Source of the DNA: a virus
Virus record (IMG/VR): IMGVR_UViG_3300031658_000045
Span: 1 to 34,767 of that record
DNA: 34,767 bases
Reading direction: 5' to 3' (one strand)
This document shows positions 1 to 6,591 of this stretch, in pieces. Below the pieces are notes generated by a model. That model was given only the letters and a program-made list of their open reading frames with translations. It had not been told where the DNA came from and did not search any database. A program made the translations under genes and the position numbers. How positions within the stretch are numbered: the first letter of the stretch is position 1; each line of letters begins with the position of its first letter.

Positions 1-635
1 TGATCGACGATAATAGAAACCTCACGAACTTTAGACAGTTCAGCGGCAACGATAGCGCGGTGGGAAATACTAACGCCGCAACGGTGGACAATAAATGGAT
101 GCGTTGTGACCATAGAAATTTGACAGGTAGCTCAACTATTTCTAATTTTGATCTATTTTCTAACGATTACACAACCAGCTACAAAAAACACTTGGTGGTA
201 TTCAACTCAGTTAACGCAGATACAACGAACGGAACTTACTCGGCAATTAGAATTTGGGTCAGGGCTACTAACGGACAAAACTATTTAATTTCAACCAGTA
301 CGGCTTACAAGAATGTCGGAAGGCGGTCTTCCAATTATGTATCCAGAAACAACACGAGCTTTATTCCCCTTTCTTATTATTACAACTATGGGGGCTATGG
401 GCACGGAAGCCATAACGGTTGGTGTGAATTTTGGACAGACAGTGCTACTAAATTTACCGTTTTCCACGGTGAAACTAGAAACTACCAAAACAGTTCGTAC
501 ATGAATTTCTGGTCGTTTTCTGGGATGTTCGCAGACGAAAGAAAGTTTGCTGGTATACAGTTTCTCCCACACAGCGGCAGTTATAATTTCAGAAGAAACG
601 AGGGCGCGAGTGCCACTCTCTACAGATCAGTATGA
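1..635 (+). CDS. Tail fibre / minor structural protein, C-terminal part (5' truncated)
   Basis: The reading frame is open to the left edge with no stop, so the gene begins outside the window; the GTG at 60 is only an internal codon. The visible ~210 residues are rich in Asn, Ser, Tyr and Phe with no charged helices, as in beta-rich fibre tips. The pattern of a YKKHLVVFNSV-like strand, a long Gly/Tyr-rich middle and an ending GIQFLPHSGSYNF...ATLYRSV resembles a common C-terminal module of phage tail fibres (recognised by pattern only). It probably contacts the host surface. The next gene, 10 bases downstream, looks like a fibre assembly chaperone, which supports the fibre reading. Which receptor it binds cannot be said. 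Confidence 0.65.
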   Translation, partial: IDDNRNLTNFRQFSGNDSAVGNTNAATVDNKWMRCDHRNLTGSSTISNFDLFSNDYTTSYKKHLVVFNSVNADTTNGTYSAIRIWVRATNGQNYLISTSTAYKNVGRRSSNYVSRNNTSFIPLSYYYNYGGYGHGSHNGWCEFWTDSATKFTVFHGETRNYQNSSYMNFWSFSGMFADERKFAGIQFLPHSGSYNFRRNEGASATLYRSV

Positions 636-645
636 GGAACGATAA

Positions 646-936
646 ATGTCAGAAGAAGAAGTAGTCGAACAAAGATTTATACAGATGCCAAACGGTGATA
701 TTCTCCCATACACGGAGGAGAACTGGGCAGCTAGTATGCCAACTGAAACAGAGGTGGCGGAGGAAAAAAATAGGGTTATGAGGGACCACTACCTAATAGA
801 GACGGACCTCTTCGCCCTTGTGGATCGTAACATAAGCGACGAAATGGTGGCTTATAGGGCGGCGTTAAGGAATATAACAACACACTCTAACTGGCCCATG
901 TTAAACGATGAAGATTGGCCCACCAAACCTGAGTAA
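646..936 (+). CDS. Phage tail assembly chaperone-like protein (Phage_tail_APC type)
   Basis: A 96-residue acidic protein. The C-terminal half has the pattern RDHYLIETD...AYRAALRNIT...WP..DEDWPTKPE, which matches small chaperones encoded next to tail fibres (RD.lL..tDW...aYRqaLRdi....WP.kP). The N-terminal MPNGDILPYTEENW segment is typical of the same group. Such proteins help fibre trimerisation or attachment and are usually absent from the finished virion. An SD-like TGAGGA lies before the ATG and overlaps the stop of the fibre gene, so the two are translationally close. The family is recognised by eye. Confidence 0.65.
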   Translation: MSEEEVVEQRFIQMPNGDILPYTEENWAASMPTETEVAEEKNRVMRDHYLIETDLFALVDRNISDEMVAYRAALRNITTHSNWPMLNDEDWPTKPE

Positions 937-941
937 TAAGG

Positions 942-957
942 TGTTAACACGTTAACA
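942..957. promoter_or_regulatory. Operator-like palindrome, site A
   Basis: TGTTAACACGTTAACA, a near-perfect palindrome (7 of 8 base pairs symmetric). It is directly followed by TATAAT at 958-963, a consensus -10 box, with no matching -35. It lies in the 59-bp gap before the lysis-region genes, 38 bp before the ATG at 996. It is one of seven intergenic copies of TGTTnACnnGTnAACA in the window. Confidence 0.7.
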
Positions 958-995
958 TATAATATGAGTAAATTAGTACAAAAGGCGACTGGGAA

Positions 996-1229
996 ATGGA
1001 AATGGATGCACTTTGGAACGTCGGGTTAACCGCTGGGTTCGGGTTCATCGTGTGGTGGGCTAAAGCACAGCACGCCGAACTAGGGCGTGTCCAAATACTT
1101 TTGAACCGTACCCGCGAAGAGATGGCAAAGGAGTACGTCACCAAGGCGGATTCGTCCCAAGTTCTTAGCCAAATAATAACCAAGTTTGATCGAATCGAAG
1201 AGAAGATAGACCGACTTATGGAGAGATAG
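996..1229 (+). CDS. Small membrane-anchored coiled-coil protein (lysis region)
   Basis: A 77-residue protein. A hydrophobic segment at about residues 5-22 (LWNVGLTAGFGFIVWWA) is followed by a charged helical stretch ending in IITKFDRIEEKIDRLMER, a heptad-like coiled coil. One TM plus a cytoplasmic or periplasmic coiled coil is common for small proteins next to phage holins. It could be a class III-type holin, an antiholin or a spanin-like partner; the sequence does not decide. ATG at 996 and ATG at 1002 are both possible starts. The SD is weak (GGGA). It stands first after operator A and is followed 2 bases later by the next gene. Confidence 0.65.
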   Translation: MEMDALWNVGLTAGFGFIVWWAKAQHAELGRVQILLNRTREEMAKEYVTKADSSQVLSQIITKFDRIEEKIDRLMER

Positions 1230-1231
1230 TT

Positions 1232-1702
1232 GTGGACCCGGTTACATGTATTGCAGCTGCCAGCGCCGCTTTTAAAGGCATCAAGAAGGCAGTCGAATTC
1301 GGCAAGAGCATACATGAAATGTCTGGGACTATATCGCAATTTGCGAAGGCTGCGTCAGACATAGATTTTTTAGAAAAGAAAGCAGAGAAACCGCCCCTGT
1401 ACAAAATGTTTGGAGATGTTGAGGCCAACGCGTTGGAAATTTGGTCCCAAAAACAGAAATTGGCGGAAATGAGGGAAGAACTCCGCAGCCATATTAGTTG
1501 GAATTACGGGCCGAGTGCTTGGGAAGCCATAGTAAAAATTGAGGGACAGCAACGTAAAAGGCAACAAGAGTTGGTGTATAAAAAGCAAGAATTCATAGAC
1601 AAATGTATATCCTGGGCGGTCGGGTTAGCCCTAATGTTTGCCGGGTTCGGGGCCTTAATAGGTATCCTTTTTCTCTTAGGCGCTAAACACGGGAAGTGGT
1701 GA
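1232..1702 (+). CDS. Conserved marine-phage hypothetical protein with one C-terminal TM segment
   Basis: A 156-residue protein beginning at GTG, preceded by GGAGA. The first 120 residues are helical and charged (SIHEMSGTISQFAKAASDIDFLEKKAE, AEMREELRSHISWNYGPSAWEAIVKIE); residues ~128-150 (WAVGLALMFAGFGALIGILFLL) are a clear membrane segment with a short basic tail. The layout MDP..C.AAA.AAF.GIK.AV..G..IHEM is one I associate with uncharacterised proteins of cyanophages and pelagiphages near lysis genes (from memory). Function is unknown; a tail-anchored membrane role during lysis is a guess from context. Confidence 0.7.
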   Translation: MDPVTCIAAASAAFKGIKKAVEFGKSIHEMSGTISQFAKAASDIDFLEKKAEKPPLYKMFGDVEANALEIWSQKQKLAEMREELRSHISWNYGPSAWEAIVKIEGQQRKRQQELVYKKQEFIDKCISWAVGLALMFAGFGALIGILFLLGAKHGKW

Positions 1703-1708
1703 ATACTG

Positions 1709-1873
1709 ATGTGGTTTTTGGTTTGGATGCATTTCATGAATAACGATCTTCAGTATCACCAGCTGTCGCAGCACTCAGATCGAAGTGCGTGTATGAAAGC
1801 CAAGGACGACGCAATGGTGTTGGTAACAGCAAGTACAATAATGGTTCAATGTTTTGAGGTTATACCAAAATAG
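1709..1873 (+). CDS. Small hypothetical protein, 54 aa
   Basis: Starts at ATG 1709, 6 bases after the previous stop, behind a purine-rich GGAAGTGGTGA, and ends at TAG 1871-1873. The protein begins MWFLVWMHFM, then has SDRSACMKAKDDAMVLVT and ends VQCFEVIPK. The two Cys residues with a helix between them and the hydrophobic start resemble very small phage proteins of unknown function in the same neighbourhood in other marine phages. It fills a gap that otherwise has no gene. Confidence rests on position, start and composition, not homology. Confidence 0.55.
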   Translation: MWFLVWMHFMNNDLQYHQLSQHSDRSACMKAKDDAMVLVTASTIMVQCFEVIPK

Positions 1874-1874
1874 G

Positions 1875-1997
1875 TTGGGAAAATACGTGGTCTACGATGA
1901 AAATAACAAAGTCGTAATCATAACGCACCACAAGCAACTGGCCGTAAACCACGCAAGGAGAATACTAAATGGCAGACAAAGACCCAAGACTAGCTAG
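1875..1997 (+). CDS. Possible small protein, 40 aa
   Basis: A TTG-initiated frame directly after the previous stop, reading GKYVVYDENNKVVIITHHKQLAVNHARRI and ending at TAG 1995-1997. It overlaps the next gene by 29 bases. The alternating beta pattern followed by a helix looks protein-like. The only SD candidate (TTGAGG at 1853-1858) is too far upstream for comfort, so this is a tentative call. Confidence 0.35.
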   Translation: MGKYVVYDENNKVVIITHHKQLAVNHARRILNGRQRPKTS

Positions 1998-2256
1998 GGC
2001 AGGGGTGTCGGGCTTTAACAAACCGAGGAGAACACCGAGCCACCCTAAGAAATCGCACGTCGTCGTTGCTAAAGAAGGTGAGCAGGTAAAGACGATCCGT
2101 TTTGGTGAGCAAGGTGCTTCCACTGCGGGAAAACCGAAGGCCGGTGAGAGCGACAAGATAAAGAAGAAACGTACAAGTTTTAAAGCTAGGCACGGCAAAA
2201 ACATAGCCAGAGGCAAAATGTCAGCAGCCTATTGGGCAAACAAGGAGAAATGGTGA
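1969..2256 (+). CDS. Basic conserved phage protein (DUF6321-like)
   Basis: A 95-residue, strongly basic protein. It has the stretches DPRLARAGVSGFNKPRRTP, HPKKSHVVVAKEG and KTIRFGEQGASTAGKP, and a C-terminus with KKKRTSFKARHGKNIARGKMSAAYWANKEKW. I recognise this pattern from marine-phage proteins given a DUF6321-type name; the domain number is from memory. The charge suggests nucleic-acid binding or virion packaging. The final SFKARH..NI..GKMSAAYWA segment is also seen in unrelated phage proteins. AAGGAG precedes the ATG. The stop overlaps the next start (TGATG). Confidence 0.75.
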   Translation: MADKDPRLARAGVSGFNKPRRTPSHPKKSHVVVAKEGEQVKTIRFGEQGASTAGKPKAGESDKIKKKRTSFKARHGKNIARGKMSAAYWANKEKW

Positions 2257-2405
2257 TGCACAAGAAAACTGGATTGTATTCTAACATCGCGGCCAAGAAG
2301 AAACGCATAGCCGCTGGTTCGGGCGAAAAGATGCGCAAACCGGGCACCAAAGGTGCTCCCACAGCGGCTAACTTTAAGCGAGCCGCTAAAACAGCGAAAG
2401 GGTAA
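2256..2405 (+). CDS. Small Lys/Arg-rich protein, 49 aa
   Basis: Starts at the ATG overlapping the previous stop (GGTGATG), with GGAGAAA as SD, and ends at TAA 2403-2405. It begins MHKKTGLYSNIAAKKKRI, followed by AAGSGEKMRKPGTKGAPTAANFKRAAKTAKG. The GSGEKMRKPG.KGAPT pattern is a hallmark I associate with tiny basic proteins of marine phages, often next to the DUF6321-like gene. It probably binds nucleic acid or is a virion component; this is inference from composition. Confidence 0.65.
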   Translation: MHKKTGLYSNIAAKKKRIAAGSGEKMRKPGTKGAPTAANFKRAAKTAKG

Positions 2406-2412
2406 AACGACG

Positions 2413-2478
2413 ATGAGAAGATGTTCTAACTGTTCAAAAATGATAAATAAATGCAAATGTAGGAAGGATAAATCATAA
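2413..2478 (+). CDS. Tiny Cys-rich peptide, 21 aa (CxxC/CxC)
   Basis: ATG 2413 to TAA 2476-2478. The peptide MRRCSNCSKMINKCKCRKDKS has four cysteines in a CxxC...CxC arrangement, enough for one zinc site, in a Lys/Arg-rich frame. It sits exactly between two other small basic genes: the stop overlaps the next ATG (TAATG), and 7 bases separate it from the gene before. The tight packing argues for translation. The SD is poor (AAAACGACG). It could be a chance frame, but four regularly spaced Cys in 21 codons are unlikely by chance. Confidence 0.5.
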   Translation: MRRCSNCSKMINKCKCRKDKS

Positions 2479-2612
2479 TGCCAAAAGTAGGAAAAAAGAC
2501 GTTCGGTTACGGGGCCGCTGGTAAAAAAGCAGCTGCAACATACGCAGCAAAAACAGGTAAACCTATGAAGGGTAAAACTGCTAAAAAACCGGCTAAGAAG
2601 TCGTATGGTTGA
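2478..2612 (+). CDS. Small Lys/Ala-rich protein, 44 aa
   Basis: Starts at ATG 2478 (TAATG overlap) with AGGAAGGA upstream as a good SD, and ends at TGA 2610-2612. It begins MPKVGKKTFGYGAAGKKAAA, followed by TYAAKTGKPMKGKTAKKPAKKSYG, a very basic, low-complexity protein. MPKVGKK.F.Y...G.KAA is a recurrent small-protein start in marine phages (from memory). Histone-like or packaging-related DNA binding is plausible but unproven. It overlaps the start of the EF-hand gene by 8 bases. Confidence 0.65.
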   Translation: MPKVGKKTFGYGAAGKKAAATYAAKTGKPMKGKTAKKPAKKSYG

Positions 2613-2931
2613 TTTCGACACGGTCGATAAAGACAGCAACGGGGCGGTAACTCGCGTAGAGTGGGATGCTTTGGAATTAGACGCCAGAGCTAAAAAGCTG
2701 GATGACGAAGACAGTAAGCGCGACATGCAACGGCGCGTGGTATATTTCTGTCTGGCCGGGATGTTACTGTATCCATTCTCGATAATAGTCACTGCTTACA
2801 TCGGTTTAAGCGAGGCAACGTCTGCCCTGTCTTCAATCGCCGGGGTGTACTTTATTTCTGTGGCTGGAATTGTTGGTGTGTTCTTCGGCGTAACAAATCT
2901 GGGGAAAACGAAAGACAGTGGAAATCACTAA
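2605..2931 (+). CDS. EF-hand membrane protein, holin-like
   Basis: A 108-residue protein. Residues 8-19 (DKDSNGAVTRVE) are a canonical EF-hand loop: D8, D10, N12, T16 and E19 occupy positions 1, 3, 5, 9 and 12. A charged helix (to about 45) follows, then two hydrophobic segments at ~47-68 and ~76-98. Two TM helices plus a soluble N-terminal Ca-binding loop in a lysis cassette suggest a holin or a regulator of one. Similar EF-hand/TM proteins occur in marine phages (from memory). Ca-gating is only a hypothesis. Operator B and a true holin-like gene follow. Confidence 0.75.
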   Translation: MVDFDTVDKDSNGAVTRVEWDALELDARAKKLDDEDSKRDMQRRVVYFCLAGMLLYPFSIIVTAYIGLSEATSALSSIAGVYFISVAGIVGVFFGVTNLGKTKDSGNH

Positions 2932-2938
2932 GTTTATG

Positions 2939-2954
2939 TGTTAACACGTAAACA
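2939..2954. promoter_or_regulatory. Operator-like palindrome, site B
   Basis: TGTTAACACGTAAACA in the 42-bp gap between the EF-hand gene and the holin-like gene, 19 bp before the ATG at 2974. It abuts GATAAGGAG, which provides the SD of the next gene; AGATAA could be a poor -10. It differs from site A at one base. Confidence 0.7.
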
Positions 2955-2973
2955 GATAAGGAGTTGAGCGGTT

Positions 2974-3360
2974 ATGTTACAATCATTATTAGGCCCGGTG
3001 GCAAATCTTGCGGGGTCATGGCTCCAAGGCAAAGCGGATAAGAACGCTGCATCCGCTCAACTCAAATTAGTAGAAGCTGAGAGCAAAGCTAAAATTCTCC
3101 TGTCCAAAGAAACTTCGACTGCCGACTGGGAACGGATCATGGCAGAAAATTCTGAGGGGTCATGGAAAGACGAGTTTTTCTCAATAATCCTCGCGATCCC
3201 CTTATTTTTATGCTTCATACCCGGCATGGAAGGCGTTGTAGCCCACGGATTTGAACAGCTTTCTCTAGCCCCGGACTGGTATTTTTGGGCACTTTTAACT
3301 GCAATTTCAGCTTCGTTCGGCGTCAAAGGCGCAAAACAGTTTATGGGGGGCCGAAAATGA
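2974..3360 (+). CDS. Holin-like protein (3-TM phage holin family type)
   Basis: A 128-residue protein. The N-terminus is a helical Ala/Lys-rich region (about 17-60), then GSWKDEFFSIILAIPLFLCFIPG (residues 62-84) starts the membrane part, and WYFWALLTAISASFGVKG (102-119) is another TM helix. GSWKDEF..I...IPL...FIP plus P.WY......A..FG.KG is the signature I know from the holin_3TMs/GTA-holin group. It would form the inner-membrane lesion that releases the endolysin encoded next. Its stop overlaps the endolysin start (ATGA), a typical lysis cassette. It follows operator B. Confidence 0.8.
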   Translation: MLQSLLGPVANLAGSWLQGKADKNAASAQLKLVEAESKAKILLSKETSTADWERIMAENSEGSWKDEFFSIILAIPLFLCFIPGMEGVVAHGFEQLSLAPDWYFWALLTAISASFGVKGAKQFMGGRK

Positions 3361-3986
3361 GCGACGCAATGCGAAATTTGCAGACAAAGGTTGGCGTCGG
3401 CGCTGATGGGTCTTTTGGACCTAATACTGCACGGGCGATTGCCAAACACTTTGGACTGTCTCCAGAACGCGGTGCTCACTTGTTGGGGCAGGCGTCCCAT
3501 GAGAGCGGGGGCTTTAAAGTAGTGCGCGAGGGGCTGTATTACTCCACGGCTGAGCGCATACAAGCAGTCTGGCCTTCGAGGTTTGCCACTGTTGAGGACG
3601 CCGAGCCATACGCTAAAAACCCCTCAAAACTAGCTAACAAGGTCTACTCAGACCGTATGGGGAACGGTGATGAGTCGTCCGGGGATGGGGCACTTTTTTC
3701 TGGAAAAGGTTTTTTACAACTCACGGGCAAATCAAATTTCCGTGAGTTTTCGTCTGACATGCGTTTGCCAGGAGTAATGATTAACCCCGACGACGTCGCG
3801 ACCGAATACGCTTTTGAGACTGCGCAATGGTTCTTCAACAAGAACAAACTGTTTAGGATCGCAGACGAGGGCGTCAACGACGACACCATCAAACGTATCA
3901 CCCGCAAGGTTAACGGCGGATACCACGGGCTCGAAGATCGAACCGATCAGACAAACAAAATTCACACTTGGTTAATGGACGCGTAA
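3357..3986 (+). CDS. GH19-family endolysin (chitinase-like lysozyme)
   Basis: A 209-residue protein starting at ATG 3357, which overlaps the holin stop (ATGA); an in-frame start further upstream would lie inside the holin gene. Residues 6-30 (NLQTKVGVGADGSFGPNTARAIAK) look like a short peptidoglycan-binding repeat. The catalytic domain follows: GQASHESGGF with E49, REGLYYS with E58, VWPSRF, NKVYSDRMGNG, then DGALFSGKGFLQLTGKSNF. These match glycoside hydrolase 19 lysozymes; E49 and E58 are the likely acid/base pair. It should cleave the glycan strands of peptidoglycan at the end of infection. No signal peptide is visible, so export depends on the holin. Confidence 0.9.
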   Translation: MSDAMRNLQTKVGVGADGSFGPNTARAIAKHFGLSPERGAHLLGQASHESGGFKVVREGLYYSTAERIQAVWPSRFATVEDAEPYAKNPSKLANKVYSDRMGNGDESSGDGALFSGKGFLQLTGKSNFREFSSDMRLPGVMINPDDVATEYAFETAQWFFNKNKLFRIADEGVNDDTIKRITRKVNGGYHGLEDRTDQTNKIHTWLMDA

Positions 3987-3987
3987 A

Positions 3988-6591
3988 ATGGCTGTCTTTT
4001 CAATAAAATCTTTCGGTGGAATCGCACCTGTTGTTCCTCCGCGTTATCTTCAAGATAACCAAGCACAGACAGCCATGAACTGCCCTGTGTTTCAAGGGAG
4101 CATCCAAGCCATTGCTGACCTCGGCGCATCGGTAGCAGACCTACCCAAGACAGGTACGATCAAGTCTCTGTACCGCTACGGACAGGACACGTTATCTGAC
4201 AACAACTACTGGTTTCATTGGCCTGCCGATGTTGACGTGTGCCGCAGTCAAATCGCTGGAGACGTCTCTGAATGGACGTTCTTTACGGGCGATGGTGGCC
4301 CTAAAGCCACGTACAACTCTCTGGCTCTCAGTGGCAGTAATTACCCCGCTGCTACACGACCTTTAGGCATCCCTGCGCCTACTGCACCAGCGGCGGCATC
4401 CGCTGACACCTTCACGTCTGCAAGTCACTCGGCCACTATTACACTGACGTCGTCTCACGTAGAAAGCTTGACCACACAGTACGGTATTTCGATAAGCACC
4501 GTGGCGGACAATGCGTCTGATTACACAGTCGTAACCTTGTCAGGAACCATTACAGCGGCGAGCGTTGTCTCGGCTATTAATACTGCGTTGTCGTCCACAA
4601 TCACTGCTTCAGAAGAAACAGGCACTGTAAAAATCGACACAGTTGCCACCGGAGCTGCGGCTAAGCTATTTGTGAAGTTTCAAACAGGCACTAAAGCAAA
4701 CACAGAGGGTACGTTTTCTTATGCCAGCCCAGTTACAGTTGACGGGGTAGTTATTACTCCTCCCGATCTTCAAGCTACAGGTGCGGCGGTTACATCTGCG
4801 TATGTCGTAATTACAGATGCTGAAATCACCTCTATCACATCGGGCGACAAAATATTTGTAAGCACTAACATCGGCACCCATGTAGACGACGCAGTCTACA
4901 CATTTTCTGGAACTCTCACGGCAGCGGCTTTTGCAACGTACTTAGACACTCAGCTTGGTACGCACGTCGAAGCAACCGCTTATGGCTCATCCGTAGTTCT
5001 TACCCCCGACCAAAGCGGCACAGGCGCGAGCGGTTCTATTACCTACCGCCGCACAGTAGGCACTGTCGTAACCACTACCATAGAAAACTCAGGGTCTGAT
5101 TCAGAAAGCCCCGCCAGAATATTTGTTACTCAGACTAATGTGGACGCGATGGAAGGCCGGTATCTGGCGATTGAAATAGATGGCGAAGAACAAATAGTAC
5201 CTGTGTTCAGCCCCGCCTACACCAGCCAGTTTAGCGCGCTATCTGGTTTTGGTGCGACGGCTGTCAACTACGGGTCGGTTACTCCGTTTGCCGTTGTCAC
5301 AACCACGTCGGTTGGCACGGAAGCAACGTTACGGATAAGAACAGGTGACTACCCCACACAGGCCACTTTCTCACTGCAACAATCCGTCGGTTACGTCGAC
5401 GAAGACGATACACTTGAAACGCGCGTCTACACATACACATTCGTAAACAAGGAAAGCGGGTTCGAATTTGAGTCTGCTCCAGCTGAAGCCTCAAATACAG
5501 TGGATGTGCGAGACGGTCAAACGGTGTCGCTATCAGGGTTTTCTTCGGTCCCTAGCGGCTACGTTACTAGCCACAAAAGAATTTATCGCGCCGTAAGTGG
5601 TGTGTTTCTTTTTGTCTCTGAAATCGCAGCGGCGGATGCTAACTTCACAGATAACGTTAAACCAGATGCGCTAGGCGAAGAGGTTCCTACACTTACATGG
5701 TCTGCACCCCCACAAACTTTGACGGGTCTAACTAATCTACCAAACGGTCTTATGGCGGGGTTTAGTGGGCGAGATATATATTTCTGCGATCCGTACCACC
5801 CGCACGCTTGGCCTGAGCAGTATATCCAGACTGTGGACTACCCTGTTGTGGGGTTGGGGCGCATGGATACTACTCTGGCGGTTTTAACTAAAGGCACACC
5901 GTACCTCATCCAAGGAGCTAACCCGCTCAACATGTCGGTGGTAAAAGCTGACATCGAGCAAGCCTGTGTATCCAAACGAAGCATTGTCAGTTTAATGGGC
6001 GGAGTAATGTACGCAGCGCCAGATGGGTTAATGCTCCTTTCCCCCGGTGGTTCGCGCATTGTTACTGAAAACCTGTTTGACTTTGCGCAGTGGCAGACCT
6101 TCTTCAAGCCAGAGTCGATCCACGCCTATCAACACGATAACCAGTATATTGCTTTCTACGACAACGGTACTCAGAGTGGTGGGTTTATCTTCGATGTGCG
6201 CAGTGGGCAGTTTATCCTGCACGATATTTACGCTGACGCGGGCTACCATGATCTCCTAAGAGACAAGTTGTTCTTAGCGGTTAACGACAGCGGCAACAAA
6301 GTCAAACCTTGGGGCAGCGGAAGTACAAAATCTTACATCTGGCGGTCTAAAAAGTTTTCACTCCCACAGGTGATGGGCTTTTCTTGCGCTCAGCTGGAAG
6401 CCGAAGCCTACCCCATGACGCTGAAATTCTACCTAGATAACACGTTGTACCACACGCAGACGGTGCAGAACCGCAACCCGTTTAGGCTCCCTGCCAAAGT
6501 TGGACGCGACCTAGAAATGCAAGTCGAGGGGTCGAACGAAGTGTTTTCGCTCTCTGTCGCCAACAGTATGACGGAGCTTGCCAGTGGCTAA
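3988..6591 (+). CDS. Tail nozzle-like / stem structural protein (podovirus type)
   Basis: An 867-residue protein. The start FSIKSFGGIAPVVPPRYLQDNQAQTAMNC resembles the 'F.GG..P...PR.L....A..A.NC' start of T7 gp12-like nozzle and related tail proteins. The C-terminal 300 residues have a beta-propeller look: PQTLTGLTNLPNGLMAGFSGRDIYFCDPYHPHAWP, VGLGRMDTTLAVLTKGTPYLI, MYAAPDGLMLLSPGGSRIVTE. Between about residues 140 and 475 is an unusual Ser/Thr/Ala-rich insertion with three repeats (~100 residues each), probably Ig-like decorations. It likely forms the lower tail tube that carries fibres. It starts one base after the endolysin stop. Confidence 0.65.
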   Translation: MAVFSIKSFGGIAPVVPPRYLQDNQAQTAMNCPVFQGSIQAIADLGASVADLPKTGTIKSLYRYGQDTLSDNNYWFHWPADVDVCRSQIAGDVSEWTFFTGDGGPKATYNSLALSGSNYPAATRPLGIPAPTAPAAASADTFTSASHSATITLTSSHVESLTTQYGISISTVADNASDYTVVTLSGTITAASVVSAINTALSSTITASEETGTVKIDTVATGAAAKLFVKFQTGTKANTEGTFSYASPVTVDGVVITPPDLQATGAAVTSAYVVITDAEITSITSGDKIFVSTNIGTHVDDAVYTFSGTLTAAAFATYLDTQLGTHVEATAYGSSVVLTPDQSGTGASGSITYRRTVGTVVTTTIENSGSDSESPARIFVTQTNVDAMEGRYLAIEIDGEEQIVPVFSPAYTSQFSALSGFGATAVNYGSVTPFAVVTTTSVGTEATLRIRTGDYPTQATFSLQQSVGYVDEDDTLETRVYTYTFVNKESGFEFESAPAEASNTVDVRDGQTVSLSGFSSVPSGYVTSHKRIYRAVSGVFLFVSEIAAADANFTDNVKPDALGEEVPTLTWSAPPQTLTGLTNLPNGLMAGFSGRDIYFCDPYHPHAWPEQYIQTVDYPVVGLGRMDTTLAVLTKGTPYLIQGANPLNMSVVKADIEQACVSKRSIVSLMGGVMYAAPDGLMLLSPGGSRIVTENLFDFAQWQTFFKPESIHAYQHDNQYIAFYDNGTQSGGFIFDVRSGQFILHDIYADAGYHDLLRDKLFLAVNDSGNKVKPWGSGSTKSYIWRSKKFSLPQVMGFSCAQLEAEAYPMTLKFYLDNTLYHTQTVQNRNPFRLPAKVGRDLEMQVEGSNEVFSLSVANSMTELASG
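4435..5400 (+). repeat. Three divergent protein-level repeats inside the nozzle-like gene
   Basis: Repeat 1 (about 4435-4730) has ITLTSSHVESL...ISISTVADNASD...LSGTITAASVVSAINTAL. Repeat 2 (about 4801-5090) has VVITDAEITSI...IFVSTNIGTHVDD..YTFSGTLTAAAFATYLDTQL. A weaker third copy (about 5116-5400) has IFVTQTNVDAM. They are seen at the amino-acid level only; the DNA has diverged. They read as tandem beta-sandwich inserts. Confidence 0.5.

Noticed and set aside
942-957. CtrA-type host sites (TTAA-N7-TTAA) as an explanation of the palindromes.
   Set aside because: The two TTAA halves in site A are separated by 3 bases, not 7, and other copies keep TGTT/AACA but not TTAA.
964-1029. A 21-codon frame beginning MSKLVQKATGKWKWMHFGTSG directly after operator A.
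   Set aside because: It overlaps the start of the membrane-protein gene in another frame and has no SD; it could be a leader peptide but nothing supports it beyond the frame.
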